DNA of 32,009 nucleotides, from the IMG/VR virus record IMGVR_UViG_3300035698_015177, positions 1-32,009 of that record; one strand, written 5' to 3'. Below the pieces are notes generated by a model. That model ran no database searches, had not been told where the DNA came from, and saw nothing but the letters and a program-made list of their open reading frames with translations. The position numbers were made by a program, and so were the translations under genes. How positions within the stretch are numbered: position 1 is the stretch's first letter; the number at the start of each line of letters is the position of its first letter. Of the stretch, positions 5,651 to 12,293 are shown piece by piece. The stretch is from a virus.

Positions 5651-5948
5651 TCTAACACATTGGTTTAATAATGGTTCCGGTGACGGTTACGGGTCCGGTG
5701 ACGGTTACGGGTCCGGTTGCAATTCCGGTGAAGGTTACGGTGAAGATTACGGTTACGGTGACGGTTACGGGTCCGGTGAAGGTTACGGGTCCGGTTGCAA
5801 TTCCGGTGACGGTGAAGGTTACGGTGAAGGTTACGGGTCCGGGTCCGGTGACGATTATGCTTCTAGTTCCGGTTCCGGTGACGGTTACGGTGACTGTTTC
5901 GTTGATGGATTCGGTTCTGGTTACGGTGACGGTGATGGATATGTATAA
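5640..5948 (+). CDS. Glycine-rich low-complexity protein, copy 1
   Basis: The 102-residue product starts MKDDLTHWFNNG. The rest is almost wholly Gly-X dipeptides, with X being Tyr, Asp, Ser, Glu or Cys. Because it is built of two-codon units, loss or gain of 6 bases keeps the frame. I use the ATG at 5640 because it matches the start of copy 2; an ATG at 5628 in frame adds four residues. Neither has a ribosome site, so translation must come from the overlapping upstream gene (stop at 5648..5650). Predicted to be disordered and acidic. Codons (TAC, GAC, TCC, GGG) differ from the AT-rich neighbours. Role unknown. Confidence 0.65.
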   Translation: MKDDLTHWFNNGSGDGYGSGDGYGSGCNSGEGYGEDYGYGDGYGSGEGYGSGCNSGDGEGYGEGYGSGSGDDYASSSGSGDGYGDCFVDGFGSGYGDGDGYV

Positions 5949-6141
5949 TATGAAAGATGATCTAAATAATTGGTTTAATAATGGTTACAGTTACTGTGTC
6001 GTTGACGGTGACGGTGAAGGTGATGGTGAAGGTGACGGTTACGGTGAAGGTTACGGTGAAGGTTACGGGTCCGGGTCCGGTGACGGTTCTGTTTCTAGTT
6101 CCGGTTCCGGTGACGGTTGCGGTGAAGGTTACGGTGATGGA
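5673..6141. repeat. Hexanucleotide-based GG-rich repeat array
   Basis: Two blocks (about 5673..5947 and 6000..6141) are made of six-base units GGTTAC, GGTGAC, GGTGAA, GGGTCC and variants. The plus strand has a G doublet or triplet about every six bases, and GC content is far above the surrounding DNA. A 40-bp non-repetitive segment (5947..5986) separates the blocks. Besides coding for Gly-X proteins, such DNA or RNA could form two-layer G-quadruplexes and is prone to slippage. The complementary-strand and shifted frames are open only because of the repeat. Confidence 0.85.
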
Positions 6142-6144
6142 TAA
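5950..6144 (+). CDS. Glycine-rich low-complexity protein, copy 2
   Basis: The 64-residue product begins MKDDLNNWFNNG, nearly identical to copy 1, and continues with Gly-Asp, Gly-Glu, Gly-Tyr and Gly-Ser units. The ATG is two bases after the stop of copy 1 and has no ribosome site, so reinitiation is likely. It stops just before the AAAAGGA of recT. About 40 bp around the start are shared with copy 1 with three differences, so this is a tandem duplicate. Function unknown. A disordered acidic polymer could act as a spacer, DNA mimic or condensate-forming protein; none of these is shown. Confidence 0.6.
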   Translation: MKDDLNNWFNNGYSYCVVDGDGEGDGEGDGYGEGYGEGYGSGSGDGSVSSSGSGDGCGEGYGDG

Positions 6145-6163
6145 TAACTCAAAAGGAAAAAAA

Positions 6164-6907
6164 ATGACAAAAGAAATATCAAATATACTATCTCCCTCTA
6201 ATTTTGAGGAAGCAGTTAAGTTTAGCGAGATGCTATCTAAAAGCAGCATCATACCGGATTGCTACAAACATAAACCGGGAGACATACTAGTAGCTATGCA
6301 ACTTGGATATGAGCTCGGACTTCAACCTATGCAGGCTTTGACCGGGATAGCTGTAATAAATGGTAAAACTACTGTGTATGGGGATACATTATTAGCAATA
6401 TGCCAATCTCATCCTGAATTTGAATATCTAAAAGAGGAAGATGATGGGGAAACAGCTACATGCACAATCAAGAGAAAGGGTGCGCCGAAACATGTGACTA
6501 CATTTAGTATGGAAGACGCAAAAGTTGCTGGATTATTATCAAGACCCGGACCGTGGAAAAGCTACCCAAAGCGTATGCGTCAAATGAGAGCACGCGGATT
6601 TGCAGCAAGAGATCAATTCGCAGATGCTTTATGTGGCCTTATGCCGGCCGAAGAAGTACAAGATTACAACTTTGTGAACAAAGATACTAGCTTGTACGAA
6701 GACGATGAAAACAAAGACAATTCATTTGATGATAGTCTTGAAAAGCATAGAGTATCTCTGTCATGGGCTCAAGACATGGACCAATTGAAAGGAATCTGGG
6801 GATCTATTCCTTTATTGTATAAATCTTCACTGGAAAAGTTAAAAGATGAAATGAAAGAAAAGATAATAGAGGAGGCAAAAATAAATGAAGCTAGTGATTC
6901 AGAATAA
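6164..6907 (+). CDS. recT: RecT-family single-strand annealing protein
   Basis: This 247-residue protein matches the phage RecT type throughout its first 165 residues. Marks are an N-terminal helix with SEMLSKSSIIPDCYK, GDILVAMQLGYELGLQPMQA, the strand pair IAVINGKTTVYGDTLLA, CTIKRKGAP, FSMEDAKVAGLL, then YPKRMRQMRARGFAARDQF and the end of the core, AEEVQDY. These proteins anneal complementary single strands in recombination and replication restart. The last 80 residues are acidic and variable. AAGGA is 7 bases upstream of the ATG at 6164; the longer open frame upstream is repeat-derived. No adjacent RecE/YqaJ exonuclease is present. The SSB gene is nearby (7195). Confidence 0.9.
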   Translation: MTKEISNILSPSNFEEAVKFSEMLSKSSIIPDCYKHKPGDILVAMQLGYELGLQPMQALTGIAVINGKTTVYGDTLLAICQSHPEFEYLKEEDDGETATCTIKRKGAPKHVTTFSMEDAKVAGLLSRPGPWKSYPKRMRQMRARGFAARDQFADALCGLMPAEEVQDYNFVNKDTSLYEDDENKDNSFDDSLEKHRVSLSWAQDMDQLKGIWGSIPLLYKSSLEKLKDEMKEKIIEEAKINEASDSE

Positions 6908-7076
6908 AGAAGAAGCCGTAGACGTTCTTGAGGCTCTATTCAATTATCTTCAATTGACACATGAAAATGATTATCCTCCAATAAATGAAAAATCAGAAGG
7001 TGTGTATTCTGAACATATACTAGATGCAATGAACCATTTTTCTAGTGAACTAAAAAACAACATAAAAGGAAATTAA
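6885..7076 (+). CDS. Hypothetical 63-aa protein overlapping recT
   Basis: The 63-residue acidic product (MKLVIQNKEEAVDVLEALF at the start) is probably alpha-helical. It overlaps the last 23 bases of recT. AGAGGAGG lies 7 bases before the ATG, a strong ribosome site inside recT that supports the start. No signal peptide, membrane segment or cysteine motif is seen. It sits between RecT and SSB genes, so it may be an accessory to recombination. I do not recognise the family. Confidence 0.65.
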   Translation: MKLVIQNKEEAVDVLEALFNYLQLTHENDYPPINEKSEGVYSEHILDAMNHFSSELKNNIKGN

Positions 7077-7079
7077 GAA

Positions 7080-7181
7080 ATGAAACAAGAAACAATTGAT
7101 AATCTTAAGGGTAGTATATTAGTAATTAGTGTTCCGACAGAAGCCAACCTTCCGATTTTGGAAGCAAACAGAGTTAAATAA
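7080..7181 (+). CDS. Possible 33-aa small protein
   Basis: This short frame (MKQETIDNLKGSILVISVP, then TEANLPILEANRVK) lies exactly between the preceding stop (7074..7076) and the ribosome site of the SSB gene. AAAGGA is 10 bases upstream of its ATG. The fit in an otherwise tightly packed operon and the mixed, non-repetitive composition favour a real gene. At 33 residues this cannot be decided from the sequence alone. Function unknown. Confidence 0.45.
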   Translation: MKQETIDNLKGSILVISVPTEANLPILEANRVK

Positions 7182-7194
7182 AGGAGATATTTAA

Positions 7195-7662
7195 ATGGGA
7201 TTTTTTAGCAAAATAAGAAGTGAAGACGAAAAATTAACAGAATCTAAATACAAGCTATTAGCTGATGGCGAGAAGGTTAAAGTTGAAATATTAGACTTTA
7301 CATGTAAAACAAGCTCAAAAGGGGATGAATATCTTAATCTTAAGATGAAGGCATCAAACTCAAAAGGTGAGACAAGCACTATATTTCAGAACTTCTTCAT
7401 GACAGAGAAAGCAAAATGGACTACAGTTGTTTTGTTGAAATCATGTGGTATTTGGCCAGAAGGCACACAAGAAGAAAAAGATGCCTTTCTGGGTCAGCTA
7501 GATCCAAGTGAGTTAATTGGGAAGTTAGCTATTGGGGTAGTCGGTGTCGAAGAATATACAGGAAATGATGGAACAAACAAAAAGAAGAACAACATTAAGA
7601 AATTCCTATTCGATGACCATATAGAAGTGGTCTCTAAGCCACAAGAAGATGTACCATTTTAA
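7195..7662 (+). CDS. Single-stranded DNA-binding protein (phage SSB/DUF669-like)
   Basis: This 155-residue protein has a predicted OB-fold: strands around 18..60 (GEKVKVEILDFTCKTSSKG, then YLNLKMKAS), a helical insertion WTTVVLLKSCGIWPEG, and a second strand block (KLAIGVVGVEEY). The C-terminus ends PQEDVPF, the acidic tip ending in Pro-Phe by which SSB proteins recruit partners. Together with RecT upstream this gives a recombination/replication pair. GGAG lies 9 bases before the ATG. I am confident of an SSB role, less of the exact family (DUF669 versus other phage SSB). Confidence 0.8.
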   Translation: MGFFSKIRSEDEKLTESKYKLLADGEKVKVEILDFTCKTSSKGDEYLNLKMKASNSKGETSTIFQNFFMTEKAKWTTVVLLKSCGIWPEGTQEEKDAFLGQLDPSELIGKLAIGVVGVEEYTGNDGTNKKKNNIKKFLFDDHIEVVSKPQEDVPF

Positions 7663-7684
7663 TAATCAATACAGAGGAAAAACA

Positions 7685-8260
7685 ATGTCAATTAAACATT
7701 TATTAGCTTTAACAACCGCTGTATTTGCTGTATCAAATACATATGCAGCAGTAAGTCATGAAGAAAATCAAAGTAAACTTACATTAAATGCATCTGTATC
7801 AACTGAAAATGCCAATGTATTTAAAGACAACATTAATTCATGGGATCTACAACCAAGCTTTGGTGCTACCTACAACCTAACTAAACATCTTTATGTTGAT
7901 GCTGACGTATTATTACTTAAACAAGAGAAGTATAGCTATTCAGTAGGTGTTGGACAGCAAATTACTCAGGGTTGGGTTACATTATATGCGGATGAAAAGT
8001 TCAATTCTGAGCATAATAATGATGGATTTAAGATCAAATATTATACAATTGATTATGATTTAGGATTGTCAGCTAGACTGCCTTTTGAACGTAAAGTTGT
8101 TCTTGGTATTCAGTTCAATAACCCTATGAAAAAATCATTTGATTATGAGGTTAAAGGTAAAGTATATGTAACTTCTAAGTTAGCCTTAAACGCTGATCTT
8201 GAGTTTGATAACAAATTCAATTACAACAGCGCTGAATTAGGAGTTTCATACGATATCTAA
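7685..8260 (+). CDS. Phage-encoded outer-membrane beta-barrel protein
   Basis: This 191-residue protein begins with a Sec signal peptide (MSIKHLLALTTAVFAVSNTYA, cut after residue 21). It then shows repeated alternating strands, for example LQPSFGATYNL, LYVDADVLLL, YSVGVGQQI, WVTLYADEKF, YYTIDYDLGLSARL, KVVLGIQF and AELGVSYDI, enough for about 8 to 10 strands. The C-terminus ends Tyr-Asp-Ile rather than the usual aromatic residue. AGAGGA precedes the ATG at 7685. It is the last gene of the early operon and unrelated to replication, so it looks like a cargo gene. Lambda Lom and similar proteins change the host surface or block superinfection; that role here is inference. Confidence 0.8.
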   Translation: MSIKHLLALTTAVFAVSNTYAAVSHEENQSKLTLNASVSTENANVFKDNINSWDLQPSFGATYNLTKHLYVDADVLLLKQEKYSYSVGVGQQITQGWVTLYADEKFNSEHNNDGFKIKYYTIDYDLGLSARLPFERKVVLGIQFNNPMKKSFDYEVKGKVYVTSKLALNADLEFDNKFNYNSAELGVSYDI

Positions 8261-8267
8261 AGTAGTT

Positions 8268-8322
8268 TGGGGCAGCTTTCTCCTTCTTCCACACTCCCTT
8301 GTATAAAAGGATGGCTGCCCCA
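8268..8322. terminator. Bidirectional hairpin between convergent operons
   Basis: TGGGGCAGC (8268..8276) and GCTGCCCCA (8314..8322) form a perfect 9-bp GC-rich stem with a 37-base loop. Part of the loop can pair again (CCTT 8297..8300 with AAGG 8307..8310). It lies exactly between the stop of the outer-membrane gene (8260) and the stop of the large terminase gene (8326) on the other strand. No clear T-run follows on either strand, so termination may need Rho or convergent transcription. Confidence 0.55.
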
Positions 8323-8325
8323 CCT

Positions 8326-9663
8326 TTACCACAAACTGTTTGTATTAAACTTATTCTGAACTATCCTATGAGACTTATACTTAGATGATTCTACTTTTGG
8401 AACCGCTTGTGCAACATACATAAATGCATCTGCTCCATGAGATGCCCAGTTATGCAGTGGCGTTTTTGAAAGAACCTTCATAGTCTCATTATAATTAGCT
8501 CTATACTCCTTAAGACATGCTATACCACGCCTACATCGTATAGGATCAATAACTACCCTAGAGAACATACCTCTAGCATTTTCAATATGATCTTGCTTCT
8601 TGGCAGGCCTTTCTAACTTTTTAAATGTAATTCCTAACTTATGACAAGTATCAATTATGCTAGTATTAGTTGTCCATTCTCTCTTGGCACCGTCATGTGG
8701 CGCGAAATGATCTTCGTATACTATCCCATACTTGTTTTTAAACTCATGAAGATAATCAATGTAATACGGAGGGGCTTCATTCTTTGATTCAAAATAATTA
8801 ATTAGGTAAATATACTCATGGTCAACCTGAAAAAACCATATGGCTGTCGAATCAGCAGTTCCGATATCCCAAGCTGTATATACTGGAAGATCCGTTTTAA
8901 TAGGTATTTCTCGTATACGGTCTTGAGCATATGCACCAGATAATTGTTTTCCGAAATATGACCCCTCTTGAGCTGCTTCCCAAGAGCAATAGAACTCTTG
9001 CTGTATAACATTTTCAGAAAGACCAGACCGCCTTAATTCGTCAATTTTTTCACGTGAAACAACAGGACTTCCATCAGGTAATGTAGTGTCATCAACAGTC
9101 AATAATTCAACGTGCCAATCTGGATTATGCAAGTTTGTTTGATATAAATCATACGCATGATTGTTTCCTCTAGGGGTACAAATGATAATCTCAAATCCAC
9201 CATTTTCCATGATAACAGGAGTCATCAAATCTCGCGTATGGGGGTCTTGTACAGACCATTCATCGTATGCAATCCCTAATGCATTAGAACCAATTTTAGA
9301 GTCAACGTTAGTCGATCCAAAAAGAAAGAATAAAGAACCAAACGCAAATTCCAACATTAATGATGTGTTATTTTCATTAACTATAAGTTTTGGATGAAAG
9401 TAGTCTTTAAAACTAACGCCGTCCTTACCTCGACCTAACCACACAACTTCACGGGCTTGTTTCTGACTCTTCATAATATAATAATAGGCACCTGGACGAC
9501 GCATCATCATGGGTACCATCGCATTTATAACGGATATAGTTTTGCCTGCACGTCTGTGCATTACAGCCATAATATGTTTTTTTTCTTCTTCTACGACAGC
9601 GCGTATAAGTGGATTTTGATATTTTCTAGGTTTAAACCTATAAGGTAATTCTATGATGCTCAT
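8326..9663 (-). CDS. Terminase large subunit (DNA-packaging ATPase and nuclease)
   Basis: The 445-residue packaging motor has an N-terminal ATPase: Walker A-like MHRRAGKT at 35..42, Walker B IAYDEW with Asp134/Glu135, and the TPRG coupling motif at 163..166. The C-terminal RNase H-like nuclease has the acidic residues Asp266 (AWDIG), Asp324 (PHDG) and Asp412 (SHGADAF). It cuts concatemeric DNA and pumps it through the portal. It is shorter than T7 gp19 (about 586). The start overlaps the preceding holin stop (ATGA), and it is the last gene of the late operon. The small subunit lies far away, at the operon's start. Confidence 0.93.
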   Translation of the reverse strand: MSIIELPYRFKPRKYQNPLIRAVVEEEKKHIMAVMHRRAGKTISVINAMVPMMMRRPGAYYYIMKSQKQAREVVWLGRGKDGVSFKDYFHPKLIVNENNTSLMLEFAFGSLFFLFGSTNVDSKIGSNALGIAYDEWSVQDPHTRDLMTPVIMENGGFEIIICTPRGNNHAYDLYQTNLHNPDWHVELLTVDDTTLPDGSPVVSREKIDELRRSGLSENVIQQEFYCSWEAAQEGSYFGKQLSGAYAQDRIREIPIKTDLPVYTAWDIGTADSTAIWFFQVDHEYIYLINYFESKNEAPPYYIDYLHEFKNKYGIVYEDHFAPHDGAKREWTTNTSIIDTCHKLGITFKKLERPAKKQDHIENARGMFSRVVIDPIRCRRGIACLKEYRANYNETMKVLSKTPLHNWASHGADAFMYVAQAVPKVESSKYKSHRIVQNKFNTNSLW

Positions 9664-10097
9664 TTAGTAGAAGCCGGAGGAGGTAATGTTATTCCATTCT
9701 CATCTTTATACGTTACAGTTGTGCCTTTAATCTTATCAATACTTCTATATGCCCCTAATCCAAGAAGGCCAACAAGCAATGGTATGAGCTCACCAAGATG
9801 AACCTCAACCATACTTACATGAAATATAGATAGGATGGGGGCTATGAATACATTCATTAAGCTGCCTAGCAAAAACATACCACTTAAACCCCATCCTAAA
9901 AATGGACGCCAACCTGCAACAAATAACTTTGAGCTTTTGGCTTCTTCAATGTTAGTTAGTAATTGTAGTATTTGTGGTTGCTGCTTAAGTCTTTCCATCG
10001 TGATCTTAGCTTCATTTCTTTCAGCGTCACTTGTGAAAAGCTTGTCTAAAGTAGATCCAGCGGCAGAAACTACCGAACCAATATCAATCATCGCCAT
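9660..10097 (-). CDS. Holin of the 3-TM type
   Basis: The 145-residue protein has a soluble helical N-terminal part (1..55) and then FVAGWRPFLGWGLSGMFLLG, the signature stretch of the phage holin '3TMs' family. Two or three hydrophobic segments follow (about 58..85 and 98..115, including LIPLLVGLLGLGAY) and a short polar tail. It should form lesions in the inner membrane that release the endolysin. The spacing of only one base after the preceding stop, with GCAGGA before the ATG, and the overlap with terminase show it is part of the lysis/packaging block. Met3 could be an alternative start. Confidence 0.8.
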   Translation of the reverse strand: MAMIDIGSVVSAAGSTLDKLFTSDAERNEAKITMERLKQQPQILQLLTNIEEAKSSKLFVAGWRPFLGWGLSGMFLLGSLMNVFIAPILSIFHVSMVEVHLGELIPLLVGLLGLGAYRSIDKIKGTTVTYKDENGITLPPPASTK

Positions 10098-10098
10098 T

Positions 10099-10293
10099 CT
10101 ACATTCCTGCTATTTTCTTCACTACGGTTATTAGCCATCCTACCACGTTGATATCTTTGTTGTCTATTAAGTACACAAACAGGACTATCAGCGGTATATA
10201 TACAGATTTTCTGGTTATTATTTCGACAAAATGCTTACGCTTTTTATGCTCACGTAGGAGTTCCCTTATCTCATTTTCTTCCTTTTTGTCCAT
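10099..10293 (-). CDS. Small membrane protein of the lysis cassette
   Basis: The 64-residue protein has a very charged N-terminal helix (1..28, Lys/Glu/Arg-rich). A strong hydrophobic segment SVYIPLIVLFVYLI (30..43) and a weaker second one, VVGWLITVVKKIAG, follow. It overlaps the end of the endolysin gene by 23 bases and is followed one base later by the holin gene. It may be a second holin, an antiholin or a membrane adaptor. A spanin is less likely, as there is no lipobox and no long periplasmic coiled coil. Assignment rests on position and hydrophobicity. Confidence 0.6.
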   Translation of the reverse strand: MDKKEENEIRELLREHKKRKHFVEIITRKSVYIPLIVLFVYLIDNKDINVVGWLITVVKKIAGM

Positions 10294-10765
10294 CTACGTA
10301 ATACCTATATTTACTTACAAATGATTCAGATGTCCCCTTACCTTTTGATGAGTTATAGTACTTTTTGTAGTACTCTCCAAGACCATCAAGATCTTCCGGT
10401 AATGCTTCTGGTTGCCTATAATAATGCGTTCTGCAAATTAGTGTGGAATATGCTAAATTATAGTACAAGTTTCTACTTACAGGCATCATATTAGCTATTC
10501 TGTTTATTCCGCTAATCTCACACAACTTATTTAAATAATTCTCATTATAAGAAAAATAATTTATGTATAAATCTAAATAGGTAGTAGGTTCACATTGGAA
10601 TACACCCATAGCAGGACCTTTTACTTGATGAATATACGTCCCCATATCCGATTCAGTCGCCATCGTGCCGAGAATTAACTTCTCAGCACTTTCACTATAC
10701 CAGCCCATTTCCTTCAAAACAGGCTGTAAAATATATTTTCTATATTGTTCTACGTCTAAACTCAT
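10271..10765 (-). CDS. Lysozyme-fold endolysin candidate
   Basis: The 164-residue protein has ILGTMATESDMGTYIHQ with Glu38 where lysozyme-fold muramidases/transglycosylases have the catalytic Glu (ES motif). GPAMGVFQCEP at 50..60 resembles the family's G..G..Q motif. Later ALPEDLDGLGEYYKKYYN follows. There is no signal peptide, so it would depend on the holin. It overlaps the tail fibre stop by ATGA and precedes two membrane genes, which fits lysis. Enzymatic identity (muramidase or lytic transglycosylase) is inferred. A virion-associated peptidoglycan hydrolase is the alternative. Confidence 0.7.
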   Translation of the reverse strand: MSLDVEQYRKYILQPVLKEMGWYSESAEKLILGTMATESDMGTYIHQVKGPAMGVFQCEPTTYLDLYINYFSYNENYLNKLCEISGINRIANMMPVSRNLYYNLAYSTLICRTHYYRQPEALPEDLDGLGEYYKKYYNSSKGKGTSESFVSKYRYYVDGQKGRK

Positions 10766-12264
10766 AACTTAATCATCTTATTTACAAACGTAGTCAATGG
10801 CCAAATATTCATATAGTCAGAGTTGAAACCAGTTGGAGCACCTGTAGGGACACTTGCATAATTAGGTCCGACAGGTGTATCGTTAGATCCACTATCATAC
10901 TTATTTATTGATGGTGGCCTTTGATACTCATGAGTATGCGTAACACTCTCACCAGCAGTAATAGTATGAGATTCTTCACCTAATGTCTGACCAACTGCCC
11001 TTATCGTATACTGCATTTCAATGGTATGTGTTCCCGTTCCTGTGCTACTTAGATTAATTCCAGTCCCAGCAATAGCGTTAGCCTTAGAAGTAGCCAACCA
11101 TATAGTTGCAGAAGTCTTATTAATAACATAATAATTCGTAGTAGGAGTCAATCCAGTTGGTAAAGCACCTGTACTGCTAACCTGAACCAGTGTGCCGGTA
11201 TACATTAATTCATGGAAACCTGCATCTACTGTAAGAACACCAGGACTTGCTGCAGTTGCTGTAAATGTTGAAGAATCATCAGGAGTGCCCGCGACTCCTG
11301 AAATCCTTCCAATAGTCCTAGGAAGTCTCATGATCTTATTAGACGCCCAATCAGCAGCAGCACTACCACCTCTACCACCAGTCACTGGACACCATGTATC
11401 TAATACGTTAGCCCATAATAATAAAAATAAATCTTCGTTATTATCGCTCGCACTATCCGATCCAGAAGAAGCGCTTCCAAATGTACCATCATCTAACATT
11501 AGCCAACCAGTGTCAGGCGTGTTTTTATACGTTTCTTTCACATCCCCAGTGGTAAAATGAGACTGATTTGCAACAGGTATATAGGCGTAAAGAGCATCTA
11601 ATGCGTCTTTAACCGTCATCTCAGTGGCACCCGTACTTTCATAATAACCAACAATCCTAGAGCCATCGGACCCATTAGACTCATTTTCTAGCTCACTGCG
11701 TAATGCACTATATCCAGATCCTTCAGAAAGTTGACCAGCAATTAATGCACCAGACGAATTTTTAGTCCATACGGAGTACATATCATCTGTAAAAGGAAGC
11801 AACTTAGGTAATCTAGTATCCATTCTGGAACTAGTCGTATCCAATTGAGCAGTTGGATCATAAGTCAAACCACGGTCATACAATAAAGAATTTATTTGTT
11901 GGATCAATACAGTTAGTTTATCAATAGTAAAATCTACAGTTTCAGCTTTAAACTGACCACCCGTCTTAAAATTAATCTCTTGGGTTTGCTGGACGTCACT
12001 CTCAATAGTAATGATATCATTTAGTGTTGCTGCCACCACTAGTACTACATACCCGCCATCTTCACCTAAGACCCCCGTCACAGTGTAATCAACATTCAAT
12101 GTTAGCAAGTCTAATGTCGGGTTTGGGTCCTGACCAACTGGTGTCAAATAAACATCTAAATCGTCTTCTTCAAATATTAAAAAAGGATAATGAAAATTAG
12201 TTGCACCCGAAGCCGCAGTTATCTGTGTACGCCTCCCATTATCATTTACTACTACATCAGCCAT
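10762..12264 (-). CDS. Tail fibre with T7-type N-domain and collar/receptor-binding C-domain
   Basis: This is a 500-residue protein. Residues 1..155 follow the T7 tail-fibre N-terminal pattern (FHYPFLIFEEDDLDVYL, then a strand-rich block), which attaches to the tail. The C-terminal half (about 238..500) looks like a tail-collar domain: GWLMLDDGTF, EDLFLLLWANV, IMRLPRTIGRISG, LGEESHTIT, and THTHEY at 442..447, a metal-binding His motif of trimeric fibres. A roughly 85-residue module (about 333..420, TGALPTGLTPTTNYYV and GTGINLSSTGTGTHTI) is inserted within the collar domain. It should bind the host receptor. GGAG precedes the ATG. Confidence 0.85.
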   Translation of the reverse strand: MADVVVNDNGRRTQITAASGATNFHYPFLIFEEDDLDVYLTPVGQDPNPTLDLLTLNVDYTVTGVLGEDGGYVVLVVAATLNDIITIESDVQQTQEINFKTGGQFKAETVDFTIDKLTVLIQQINSLLYDRGLTYDPTAQLDTTSSRMDTRLPKLLPFTDDMYSVWTKNSSGALIAGQLSEGSGYSALRSELENESNGSDGSRIVGYYESTGATEMTVKDALDALYAYIPVANQSHFTTGDVKETYKNTPDTGWLMLDDGTFGSASSGSDSASDNNEDLFLLLWANVLDTWCPVTGGRGGSAAADWASNKIMRLPRTIGRISGVAGTPDDSSTFTATAASPGVLTVDAGFHELMYTGTLVQVSSTGALPTGLTPTTNYYVINKTSATIWLATSKANAIAGTGINLSSTGTGTHTIEMQYTIRAVGQTLGEESHTITAGESVTHTHEYQRPPSINKYDSGSNDTPVGPNYASVPTGAPTGFNSDYMNIWPLTTFVNKMIKL

Positions 12265-12293
12265 TTTATTTACTCCAATTATTAATTAAGAAA

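Noticed and set aside
5671-5949. Long shifted frame of Val-Thr units in the repeat array, and a minus-strand frame at 5962..6252
   Set aside because: Any frame of a GGTKAC-type hexamer array is open; no start signal, and the frame runs into the copy 2 start and the recT leader.
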